From DASWOJ01 sp036398775 (lineage in GTDB: Bacteria; Pseudomonadota; Alphaproteobacteria; Acetobacterales; Acetobacteraceae), in contig DASWOJ010000251.1 of the NCBI GenBank assembly GCA_036398775.1, positions 1 through 6,873 of the forward strand: a stretch of 6,873 nucleotides of DNA, written 5' to 3'. The position numbers were made by a program, and so were the translations under genes. The notes beneath the pieces are model-generated. The model saw nothing but the letters and a program-made list of their open reading frames with translations. It made no database searches and was not told where the DNA came from. Numbering within the stretch: the first letter of the stretch is position 1; the number at the start of each line of letters is the position of its first letter. This document shows, piece after piece, positions 1-5,197 of this stretch.

Positions 1-844
1 TCAGGTCGGGCGTGAGCGCGACCGGGCGCGACCGTTCGGTCTCGTAGGTGCGGCGGAGAACCGGCTCGGGCAACCCGGTCAGCGCGGCGTTGTAGCGGGC
101 GTACTCCAGGATGTGGCCGTCCGCCCAAGCCCAGGCCGCGCGGAACCGGCCGAGGAAGTCATCCAGCGCGGCGTGCTTGGCGGCAATCGCGCCCTCGTGC
201 GCCGCCACCAGCATGACCGCTGGCGTCAGGCCGCGCCCATCCACCAAGACGCGGGCGCCGAACTGCAGCACCTCCAACGACACGTATGGGTCCCACACCG
301 CCCAGGCGTCCACCGCCCCGGACCGGAAGGCGAGCGCGGCGTCCACGGGCGGCATCAGGACAAGGCCTACCTCAGTGGCCGGGATGCCTGCCTGCTTCAG
401 CGTCGAGCGTATCAGGTACTGCCCCCAGCCGCCCCGGTTGCCGGCGGCCTTGCGTCCGCGCAGGTCGGTCACGGTGCGGATCGGCGAGTCTTGCCTGACC
501 AGGATCGCCTGCGCCGCCGCCGACGGACGCGCCGCCGCGATGGCCCGCACGGGCGCCCCCGCGGCGAACGAGGTCAGGAACGCAAGGTCGCCCTGGTAGC
601 CCAGGTCCAGCGCGCCGGCGTTGAGCGCTTCCAGCAAGGGGGCCGCCGCAGAGAACTCTGACCATTGCAGCTGATACGGCAGGTCCGCCAGCACGCCCGA
701 GCTTTCCAGCAGCGACCGCAAGCCGCCCTTCTGGTTGCCCACGCGCAGCACTGCCTGACTTTCGCCCGCCCCCACAGTGCCGCTCGTTGCCGCAGCAGCA
801 GCGGCCGTTAGCAGAACCCGCCTAGAGATGCCTTGTGTGCGCAC
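1..844 (-). CDS. ssuA: SsuA-like sulfonate ABC transporter substrate-binding protein (3' end beyond window)
   Basis: This is the periplasmic binding protein of an aliphatic sulfonate/nitrate/taurine-type importer; it would capture the substrate and hand it to an SsuC-type permease. 281 residues are visible; the C-terminus lies beyond position 1 (E. coli SsuA is about 320). The start is GTG at 842-844, preceded on the minus strand by GAGGAG (854-859) with a 9-base spacer; an in-frame stop at 872-874 excludes a longer protein. The N-terminus MRTQGISRRVLLTAAAAAA is a signal sequence with a twin-arginine-like SRRVLL at residues 7-12; SQA (29-31) is a plausible cleavage region. The mature part begins LRVGNQKGG, as SsuA proteins do, and contains ALDLGYQGD, RGRKAAGNRGG and AVDAWAVWDPY, matching the conserved ligand-pocket segments of the family. 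It follows the NUDIX gene by 27 bases and is probably co-transcribed with it. The exact ligand cannot be read from the sequence. Confidence 0.88.
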   Translation of the reverse strand, partial: MRTQGISRRVLLTAAAAAATSGTVGAGESQAVLRVGNQKGGLRSLLESSGVLADLPYQLQWSEFSAAAPLLEALNAGALDLGYQGDLAFLTSFAAGAPVRAIAAARPSAAAQAILVRQDSPIRTVTDLRGRKAAGNRGGWGQYLIRSTLKQAGIPATEVGLVLMPPVDAALAFRSGAVDAWAVWDPYVSLEVLQFGARVLVDGRGLTPAVMLVAAHEGAIAAKHAALDDFLGRFRAAWAWADGHILEYARYNAALTGLPEPVLRRTYETERSRPVALTPDL

Positions 845-853
845 TCTGCTATG

Positions 854-859
854 CTCCTC
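854..859 (-). promoter_or_regulatory. ribosome binding site deciding the GTG start of the SsuA-like gene
   Basis: On the minus strand this reads GAGGAG, nine bases before GTG at 844-842. No ATG start gives a credible signal peptide in this frame, so this site is the main support for the GTG start. Confidence 0.7.
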
Positions 860-871
860 GATGCTGCTGGC

Positions 872-1570
872 TCAGCCGCCGACGGCCAGCTCGGCGAATT
901 CGGTGTCGGTCAGGGATGTGGCAGGACATCGCGAGGTTTCACCTGCCAGGAACCGGCCCAGCCGGGCTGGCAGGGTCCCGAACCGGCCGGACGGATCGGC
1001 GGCGATGCGAGCCGCCGCAGACCACAGGGCCGCAACGTGCACGGCGTGCATCGTAGCGGTGCCGTCCCGCAGGCTGCCCAGCACGCCGATCAGCTCCGTC
1101 TCTGTGACCTCCTGCGCCTCGCCGGGACCGCCCGGCTGCGGCAGGGCACGGCGGACCAGTCCTGTGGCGAGGAAGCAGTGGGCCGTGTTGGTCTGATTCG
1201 AGGGGTTGGGGTGAACGGCGGCGAGGCGCTCGATCCTGCCGCCTGAGTAGCCCGTCTCTTCCTGCAGCTCACGGCGGGCCGCAGTCTCGGCCGCCGCTGC
1301 ACGGTCGTTGCCGTCGCCCGGGTCCACCAGGCCGCCTGGCAACCCGGTCAGCACGGCGCCGACCCCGTGCCGGTACTCCCGCACCATCAGCAGCCGCTGG
1401 CCGTCCCTGGTGAGCGGGACGACCGTGACCCAGTCCGGGGCTTCGATCACGTGATACGGCCCGAACACGTCGCCGTCGGCCGTGCGGACATGGTCGCTGC
1501 GGATGCGTAGCCAGGGGTCGGCGAAGGCGACCGTGCTGTCCAGCACCGTCCAGGGGGCAAGGGCAGTCAT
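872..1570 (-). CDS. NUDIX hydrolase, ADP-ribose pyrophosphatase type
   Basis: A 232-residue cytosolic NUDIX protein expected to hydrolyse a nucleoside diphosphate linked to another moiety, such as ADP-ribose or another NDP-sugar. The fold runs from about residue 38 (YHVIEAPDWVTVVPLT) through LLMVREYRHGVG (60-71), typical of ADP-ribose pyrophosphatases, to the NUDIX box at about 79-108. The metal-binding REL-QEE-TGY part (100-108) is intact. The first half is unusual: the canonical G-x5-E reads G-x5-D (D86), and 13 rather than 7 residues separate it from Arg100-Glu101. A C-terminal extension from about 165 is mostly helical and alanine-rich. Start is ATG at 1570; no strong Shine-Dalgarno is seen, so coupling to the upstream GNAT gene 61 bases away is possible. 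The neighbours give no obvious substrate. Family assignment is secure; substrate is not. Confidence 0.9.
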   Translation of the reverse strand: MTALAPWTVLDSTVAFADPWLRIRSDHVRTADGDVFGPYHVIEAPDWVTVVPLTRDGQRLLMVREYRHGVGAVLTGLPGGLVDPGDGNDRAAAAETAARRELQEETGYSGGRIERLAAVHPNPSNQTNTAHCFLATGLVRRALPQPGGPGEAQEVTETELIGVLGSLRDGTATMHAVHVAALWSAAARIAADPSGRFGTLPARLGRFLAGETSRCPATSLTDTEFAELAVGG

Positions 1571-1631
1571 GGAGTCGCCGTCGGCAGGCAGGACACGAGG
1601 CGTGCCGGGAACGGACCGGTGATGTGCTTCG

Positions 1632-2729
1632 TCATGCCGGCCTCATGCTGTCGGGGGTCGAAACGATGCTGTCCAACCCGCATGGCAGCAGGCGTAGGCT
1701 GCTCCTAGGCTGTGCGCCGGCAGGCAGATCCAAGCGAAGCAGCACACGGTCGGTGGCGCCCCAGGCGTGCTTGTAGCGTTCGGCCCCGCGCAGGAAATCC
1801 AGCTCCCGCGCGCCATCGGCCCGCGCAGTGCTGATGGCGGCGCCGATCAGCACCGTGCCTAGACCGAGCCGTGCATAGGCCGGGTGGATGCCGCTGAGAT
1901 ACGCATAGGCCCGGTCCCGGAGCTGAAAGCCATACAACACCGCCACCGTGCGTGCGCCGTCCCGCAGGCGGTGCAGGCGCAAGGTATCCGTCCGGGCCAG
2001 CGCCCGGGCGGCCTGGCGGTGGAAGGCCTGGACGGGTGCTGACGCCAGCACGCCCGCTTCGCCTCGCGCCTGCCACTGTGCGGCGTGCAGGGTGAATAGG
2101 TCATCCATCGCATCCAGGCCGGGCTGGTCCAGCAGCAGCCCGGCCTCTGCCGTCATGCGTTGCGCCCGTGCCAGCCGGCGCCGCGGGCCGGACCGGGACG
2201 GCAGCGCCGCGAACCGCTCCAGGTCGAGCGCGGGCGACACGCTTTGCAGGACCGCCTTCGCAGCCGGACCGTGCAGGGCGCTGCTGCACGGAACCTCGTG
2301 CAGCTCGCACCGGTCCCACCCGTCCTCATCCGTCCGGATCGCGCGCACCAGCGCCGCGGCGGCTTGGCGGGACCAGCCTGGCTCGGCCACCAGGTCGAAG
2401 GCGTCCGACACGCTGATGCCAAGCGGCAGCAGGCGCGACACGCCGCTATCGGGGTAGATGAACATAGACAGCACGGCCACCAGACGCCCGTCCGCCCGGA
2501 CCGTGAAGACCCGCAGCGCACCGCCGCCCAGGGTCCGCCACCAAGCCAGCATCCAGCCGGGATGGGTGAACGGCAGCGGCGCCTCCGCCCGCGACCAGAG
2601 CGCCACCCACTCGGGCACGAGGCGTTCCAGCGCCGGGAGGGTGCTGAGCACGTCAAGGGCGAGGCTAGCGTCGGGCAACCTGGCCGGATGCCATGCGCCG
2701 TCCACCCGGTTCTGCACGGTCACACCCAT
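1632..2729 (-). CDS. GNAT acetyltransferase, CelD/BcsL (FemAB-like) family
   Basis: A 365-residue protein of the CelD/BcsL type (two GNAT-like halves, Pfam Acetyltransf_6 style). Relatives are linked to acyl or acetyl transfer in exopolysaccharide, cellulose or cell-surface synthesis; the acceptor is unknown here. The first half includes PFTHPGWMLAWWRTLGGGALRVFTVRADGRLVAVL (about 53-87), a typical opening for this family. A basic SGPRRRLARAQRM segment follows at about 179-191. The second half has the acetyltransferase core: VAVLYGFQLRDRAYAYLSGIHPAYARLGLGTVLIGAAI and then LDFLRGAERYKHAWGA, the family hallmark. No signal peptide or membrane helix is seen. Its ATG (2727-2729) lies inside the end of the 47-residue gene, overlapping by 10 bases, which implies translational coupling; only a weak GAG precedes the start. 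No polysaccharide gene is visible in the window to name a pathway. Confidence 0.87.
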   Translation of the reverse strand: MGVTVQNRVDGAWHPARLPDASLALDVLSTLPALERLVPEWVALWSRAEAPLPFTHPGWMLAWWRTLGGGALRVFTVRADGRLVAVLSMFIYPDSGVSRLLPLGISVSDAFDLVAEPGWSRQAAAALVRAIRTDEDGWDRCELHEVPCSSALHGPAAKAVLQSVSPALDLERFAALPSRSGPRRRLARAQRMTAEAGLLLDQPGLDAMDDLFTLHAAQWQARGEAGVLASAPVQAFHRQAARALARTDTLRLHRLRDGARTVAVLYGFQLRDRAYAYLSGIHPAYARLGLGTVLIGAAISTARADGARELDFLRGAERYKHAWGATDRVLLRLDLPAGAQPRSSLRLLPCGLDSIVSTPDSMRPA

Positions 2730-2863
2730 GGCAGGCTCGTGAATAGCGCCAGCGTGTCGTCCAGGTCTGGCCCGTTTCCATCGTCCGGCTTGAGGGCGAT
2801 GGTCACCAGGGCGATGATGCCCACGAGCGAGGGCAGGAATACGGCCAAATCAGACGGGGTCAC
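2720..2863 (-). CDS. small single-helix membrane protein, 47 residues, unknown function
   Basis: A short gene starting at GTG (2861-2863) and ending TGA at 2720-2722. The product begins MTPSDLAVFLPSLVGIIAL and has one hydrophobic segment at about residues 6-27, followed by an acidic soluble tail (KPDDGNGPDLDDTLALFTSLPWV). I do not recognise the family. The start is well supported: AGGGGA (2870-2875, minus strand) sits six bases upstream, and GTG overlaps the TGA of the preceding 73-residue gene as GTGA. Its own stop lies 10 bases inside the following GNAT gene. The arrangement indicates coordinated translation of three proteins and makes a chance open frame unlikely. A longer open frame exists upstream (to 3178), but its extra residues are Arg/Pro-rich and overlap the 73-residue gene, so I reject it. 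A role as membrane anchor or partner of its neighbours is only an inference. Confidence 0.66.
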   Translation of the reverse strand: MTPSDLAVFLPSLVGIIALVTIALKPDDGNGPDLDDTLALFTSLPWV

Positions 2864-3081
2864 GGCGCGTCCCCTGCTGGCGCGCCCGGTTGTCCGGCCG
2901 GTAGGCGTCCAGTGCGCATCAAATGCGTGACGGCCTGCTGCACGGCGGGCAGACTCGGCCACAGGCTGCGGTCCAGTTCTCCGACCTGCGGGTCGATTGC
3001 GACGAAGCGAAACGCCCCGTCCTGGCTTATGGCTGCCCCGGCGAACCGGCCGGAAACCTCGATAACGTGTGACTGGTGCAT
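2860..3081 (-). CDS. conserved-looking small protein, 73 residues, unknown function
   Basis: A 73-residue soluble protein starting MHQSHVIEVSGRFAGAAISQ. It has a compact alternating beta-type opening (VIEVSGRFAGAAISQDGAFRFVAIDP, about 6-31), then VGELDRSLWPSLPAVQQAVTHLMRTGRLP, which looks like a helix carrying a W-P-S-L turn, and a disordered Pro/Gly/Ala tail. I have the impression of similar small hypothetical proteins in other alphaproteobacteria but cannot name a family. The ATG at 3079-3081 has GGGAAGG (3087-3093, minus strand) five bases upstream. Its TGA (2860-2862) overlaps the GTG of the next gene. It is the first gene of the minus-strand group and carries two dyads in its leader. The balanced composition and ordered pattern of hydrophobic residues favour a real gene over a shadow. 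No function should be assumed. Confidence 0.72.
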   Translation of the reverse strand: MHQSHVIEVSGRFAGAAISQDGAFRFVAIDPQVGELDRSLWPSLPAVQQAVTHLMRTGRLPAGQPGAPAGDAP

Positions 3082-3097
3082 GATGACCTTCCCGGCA

Positions 3098-3110
3098 CCC
3101 GCGATGCGGG
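3098..3110. repeat. short hairpin just upstream of the first small gene
   Basis: Arms CCCGC (3098-3102) and GCGGG (3106-3110) flank a three-base loop, 16 bases before the ATG on the minus strand and 4 bases before the GGGAAGG ribosome binding site. It could modulate access to that site, but a 5-base GC stem in GC-rich DNA may also be chance. Confidence 0.35.
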
Positions 3111-3135
3111 GCCATGTTTCTCGGCTGCGACGGCG

Positions 3136-3154
3136 GCGGGCCTGTCAGGCCCGC
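3136..3154. repeat. 19-base GC-rich dyad in the operon leader
   Basis: Arms GCGGGCCTG (3136-3144) and CAGGCCCGC (3146-3154) are perfect inverted repeats around one central base. It lies 55 bases upstream of the 73-residue gene. No T run follows on either strand, so a simple intrinsic terminator is unlikely; an operator, or an RNA hairpin in the leader, fits better. Confidence 0.6.
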
Positions 3155-3434
3155 GCGCAACACTCGTGGCGCCGACACGGTCCGCTAGCGGCAGGGAGGG
3201 CGGCAGGTGCGATCCGAAAATTGTGAGGCATGGGATGCTCCCAAAGGCAGCGGCACCCAGGCCGCGGCAATGCACAAGACGTCGGCTAAAACATCAGTCT
3301 GCTCAAGTATAGAATGATCCGTGCAAGCATTATGCAAGAAGCGGCTACAAGCGGAACGGAAAAGGGATGAGCATCCTCCCGCAGCACCATCCGGTGCAAG
3401 CTGCGGCCAGGCGGCATCCGCCAGGCAGGCGCGG

Positions 3435-3929
3435 TCAGGCGTCTGTATCGGCGGTCCGGCGGTCCCGGAACGCGCCGGCCGAAAGCGGGTAGGCCGTGGT
3501 GCCTTTCAGCCGTTCCATGGCGAAGCGGGACGTGACGTTCTTGAGCGGCACGGCGGCAATCAGCCGCATGTAGAAGCCATCGAAGGCCGCCATGTCGGCG
3601 ACCGCAACCCGCAGCATGTAGTCCACCTCACCCGCCATGCGATAGGCGTCCATCACCTCCGGCATTGAATCCATGGCGGCGGCAAAGCCGGCCAGCCAGT
3701 CTGGCGTATGCTCGTGCGCCTCGATGGCGACGAACACGATCAGGCCGATGCCAACCTGCTCAGGGGCCACCAGGGCCACCCGGCGCAGGATGACCTCGGC
3801 CTGCTCCATCTTCTGGATGCGCTTCCACACGGGCGTTGCGGACAGGCCGACCTGCTCGGCCAGATCGGACATCGCAACCGTCGAGTCCTGCTGCAGGAGG
3901 GCCAGCAGCTTGCGGTCAACCTCGTCCAT
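3435..3929 (-). CDS. Lrp/AsnC family transcriptional regulator
   Basis: A 164-residue feast/famine regulator that normally forms dimers to octamers and binds DNA in response to amino acids or other small molecules. The protein opens MDEVDRKLLALLQQDSTVAM, the classic Lrp start. The winged helix-turn-helix follows at about residues 20-45 (MSDLAEQVGLSATPVWKRIQKME), then a linker, and a RAM/ligand-binding domain from about 66 to 142 with the characteristic GEVDYMLRVAV motif. Length is normal for the family. I chose ATG at 3927-3929 because AGGGGA (3936-3941, minus strand) sits six bases upstream and the family starts here; the open frame continues upstream to 4127, but the extra 66 residues are not Lrp-like. 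It diverges from the sulfonate operon across a repeat-rich region, so it may regulate that operon and itself; this is inferred from position only. Confidence 0.93.
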   Translation of the reverse strand: MDEVDRKLLALLQQDSTVAMSDLAEQVGLSATPVWKRIQKMEQAEVILRRVALVAPEQVGIGLIVFVAIEAHEHTPDWLAGFAAAMDSMPEVMDAYRMAGEVDYMLRVAVADMAAFDGFYMRLIAAVPLKNVTSRFAMERLKGTTAYPLSAGAFRDRRTADTDA

Positions 3930-4064
3930 CACCGATCCCCTGACGCCGCACCTGCCCAGTGCGCCAGCAGCAAGCCTCTGTCGCGCCAGGGTTGCAACTG
4001 ACGTCCCCTGCCGAAGGCGGGTCAGGCTGCCCCAACCGGTTGCAGAAGCCGGAGCTGCGGAGTT

Positions 4065-4078
4065 TGGACATTTGTCCA
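4065..4078. promoter_or_regulatory. candidate operator dyad TGGACA-TT-TGTCCA
   Basis: Perfect six-base inverted arms around TT, with an AT-rich centre. The size and centre fit the general form of Lrp-family operators, and it lies 136 bases upstream of the lrp-type start codon and 227 before the permease start. Copies of the left half-site (TTTGGAC, TTGGACA) recur at 4234-4240 and 4253-4259. That this is the operator of the adjacent regulator is an inference. Confidence 0.45.
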
Positions 4079-4215
4079 GACCAGCTTCGGCACCATCCCA
4101 TGCTCCGGAATGCCGGCCGGATGGCATGAGTTGGCGAAATGGGCCGATCCGGCATGCCAGCGTCCTGGTTCATTAGTTCCGCCGTCGGCAAATGACTGGG
4201 TCGAACAGAAGAATG

Positions 4216-4301
4216 GAATACTGCGATGGACTGTTTGGACGAACGTGCGTGCTTGGACAGGCCGAAAGTTTGCTGAACGTTGCTGTTGAATACTGCGACG
4301 G
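4216..4301 (+). repeat. pair of 14-base direct repeats GAATACTGCGAYGG
   Basis: The copies at 4216-4229 and 4288-4301 differ at one base and are 72 bases apart, start to start. The second ends three bases before the ATG at 4305. They may be regulator or RNA-binding sites, or the trace of a small duplication; the sequence between them is not obviously repeated. Confidence 0.6.
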
Positions 4302-4304
4302 TCA

Positions 4305-5192
4305 ATGGCCATGCTTGAAGTCATCCTTCCTGGACGTCCCGGACCCATGCCCCTTGCGACCACCGCACGACCATTGCCCGCCATCGCGCCTGCCGTGCTG
4401 CATCCGAACAAGCCGGACGGGGCAAAGGGCCGCAGCTGGGCACGTGTCCGCAGGTTCATGTCCCCGCTCGCCCTCGTGCTGCTGTGGCAGGCAGCGTCCA
4501 CGGTCGGGCTGCTGTCGCCGCGCACCCTGGCGGCGCCCAGCACGATCCTGCTGACGGCGTGGGACCTGCTGGCGTCGGGGCAGTTGCCCTGGCACATCCT
4601 GGTGTCGCTGGCCCGCGTTCTGGCCGGGCTTGGCATCGGCCTGGCCGCTGGCATCCTGCTCGCGCTGACGGCCGGCCTGTCCCGGCTGGGAGAAGACGTG
4701 GTGGACGCGCCGGTGCAGATGCTTCGCACCCTGCCGTTCCTGGCGCTGGTGCCCTTGTTCATCCTGTGGTTCGGCATCGGCGAGACGCCGAAGGTCGCGC
4801 TTGTGGCGCTCGGCACCACTTTTCCGATCTATCTCAACCTGTTCGCCGGCATACGCGGGGTGGAGCCGCGCCTGGTCGAGATGGGCCGGGTGTTCGGCCT
4901 GGACCGCCGCGGCCTGGTCCGGCACGTGATCCTGCCCAGCGCCCTGCCTTCCGCACTGGTGGGCCTGCGTTACAGCCTCGGCGTGGCCTGGCTGTCCCTG
5001 GTGGTCGCCGAGCAGGTGAACGCGACAGCCGGCATCGGCTATCTGATCAACGACGCCCGCGACTTCCTGCGCACGGACGTGATCCTGGTGGGCCTCGTGC
5101 TGTATGCGCTGCTGGGCCTGGGCGCCGACAGCCTGGTGCGCCTGCTGGAGCGCCGGCTGCTCGCCTGGCGCCCGCAGCTGGTGGGGGCTTGA
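4305..5192 (+). CDS. ssuC: SsuC-like sulfonate ABC transporter permease
   Basis: The inner-membrane channel subunit of an aliphatic sulfonate importer. 295 residues are read from ATG 4305; the Pro-rich first 50 residues are not family-like, so ATG 4311 or ATG 4347 (281 residues) could be the true start, and none has a strong ribosome binding site. Hydrophobic spans occur at about 52-70, 97-121, 136-156, 164-180, 196-218 and 250-272. It aligns by eye with E. coli SsuC over long stretches: QMLRTLPFLALVPLFILWFGI corresponds to QMLRNVPHLALIPLVILWFGI, and GTTFPIYLN, AGIGYLINDARDFLRTDVI and LYALLG also match. The EAA loop that docks the ATPase is at about 181-203 (VEMGRVFGLDRRGLVRHVILPSA). The truncated ATPase gene begins six bases downstream, so the two should be co-transcribed. 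The matching binding protein appears to be the one at the left edge. Confidence 0.92.
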   Translation: MAMLEVILPGRPGPMPLATTARPLPAIAPAVLHPNKPDGAKGRSWARVRRFMSPLALVLLWQAASTVGLLSPRTLAAPSTILLTAWDLLASGQLPWHILVSLARVLAGLGIGLAAGILLALTAGLSRLGEDVVDAPVQMLRTLPFLALVPLFILWFGIGETPKVALVALGTTFPIYLNLFAGIRGVEPRLVEMGRVFGLDRRGLVRHVILPSALPSALVGLRYSLGVAWLSLVVAEQVNATAGIGYLINDARDFLRTDVILVGLVLYALLGLGADSLVRLLERRLLAWRPQLVGA

Positions 5193-5197
5193 GCGCC

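Larger units (their letters stand above)
3082..3434. other. 353-base intergenic region between the Lrp gene and the small-gene operon
   Basis: I find no credible gene here. From the operon side it holds a ribosome binding site (3087-3093), a short hairpin (3098-3110), a 19-base GC dyad (3136-3154), and then an AT-richer stretch at about 3265-3350. That stretch includes TATACT on the minus strand (3306-3311) and two TGCAAG copies (3322-3327, 3333-3338). TATACT could be a -10 element, but no -35 at proper spacing is convincing: minus-strand TTGCAT lies 20 bases away. Near the Lrp end are two small hairpins (3381-3404, 3406-3426) without a clear U tract. The region most likely contains the end of the lrp transcript and the promoter of the minus-strand operon. 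Confidence 0.55.
3930..4304. promoter_or_regulatory. divergent control region between lrp-type gene and sulfonate operon
   Basis: These 375 bases hold no convincing gene on either strand. They should contain back-to-back promoters, though I cannot point to a clear -35/-10 pair. Structure seen: GTTGCAAC (3991-3998) and CAACCGGTTG (4033-4042) palindromes, the TGGACA-TT-TGTCCA dyad (4065-4078), an ATGCC/GGCAT inverted pair (4110-4127), TTTGGAC at 4234-4240 and TTGGACA at 4253-4259, and a 14-base direct repeat (4216-4229, 4288-4301). The part from about 4170 to 4300 is visibly poorer in G+C than the genes around it, as expected for a promoter. Confidence 0.6.

Noticed and set aside
111..661. Long open frames on the plus strand opposite the binding protein
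   Set aside because: Their translations are Arg/Ala/Pro-rich and unordered, while the minus frame gives a clear SsuA protein. In GC-rich DNA the antisense frames stay open by codon bias.
1948..2930. Plus-strand open frames of up to 256 residues across the GNAT gene
   Set aside because: They mirror the GNAT coding frame, have no recognisable domain and no ribosome binding site, and the minus frame is clearly CelD-like.
141..3052. Recurring GAACCGGCC near 141, 951, 980 and 3044 as a dispersed repeat
   Set aside because: Each lies in a minus-strand gene and encodes Gly-Arg-Phe with preferred codons; the flanks are unrelated, so it is codon usage.
3381..3426. Two hairpins downstream of the Lrp gene as an intrinsic terminator
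   Set aside because: The stems are only 4-5 bases without mismatches, and the nearest minus-strand T run (four T, near 3360) is about 20 bases further on. They could assist termination but do not meet the usual pattern.
3930..4305. Minus-strand open frame upstream of the Lrp start, and the 66-residue N-terminal extension of Lrp
   Set aside because: The extension is not Lrp-like. MDEVDRKLL with AGGGGA six bases upstream is the standard family start, and the region has promoter-like composition and repeats.
4302..4925. Minus-strand open frame of about 207 residues opposite the permease
   Set aside because: Gln/Arg-rich shadow of the well-supported SsuC frame.
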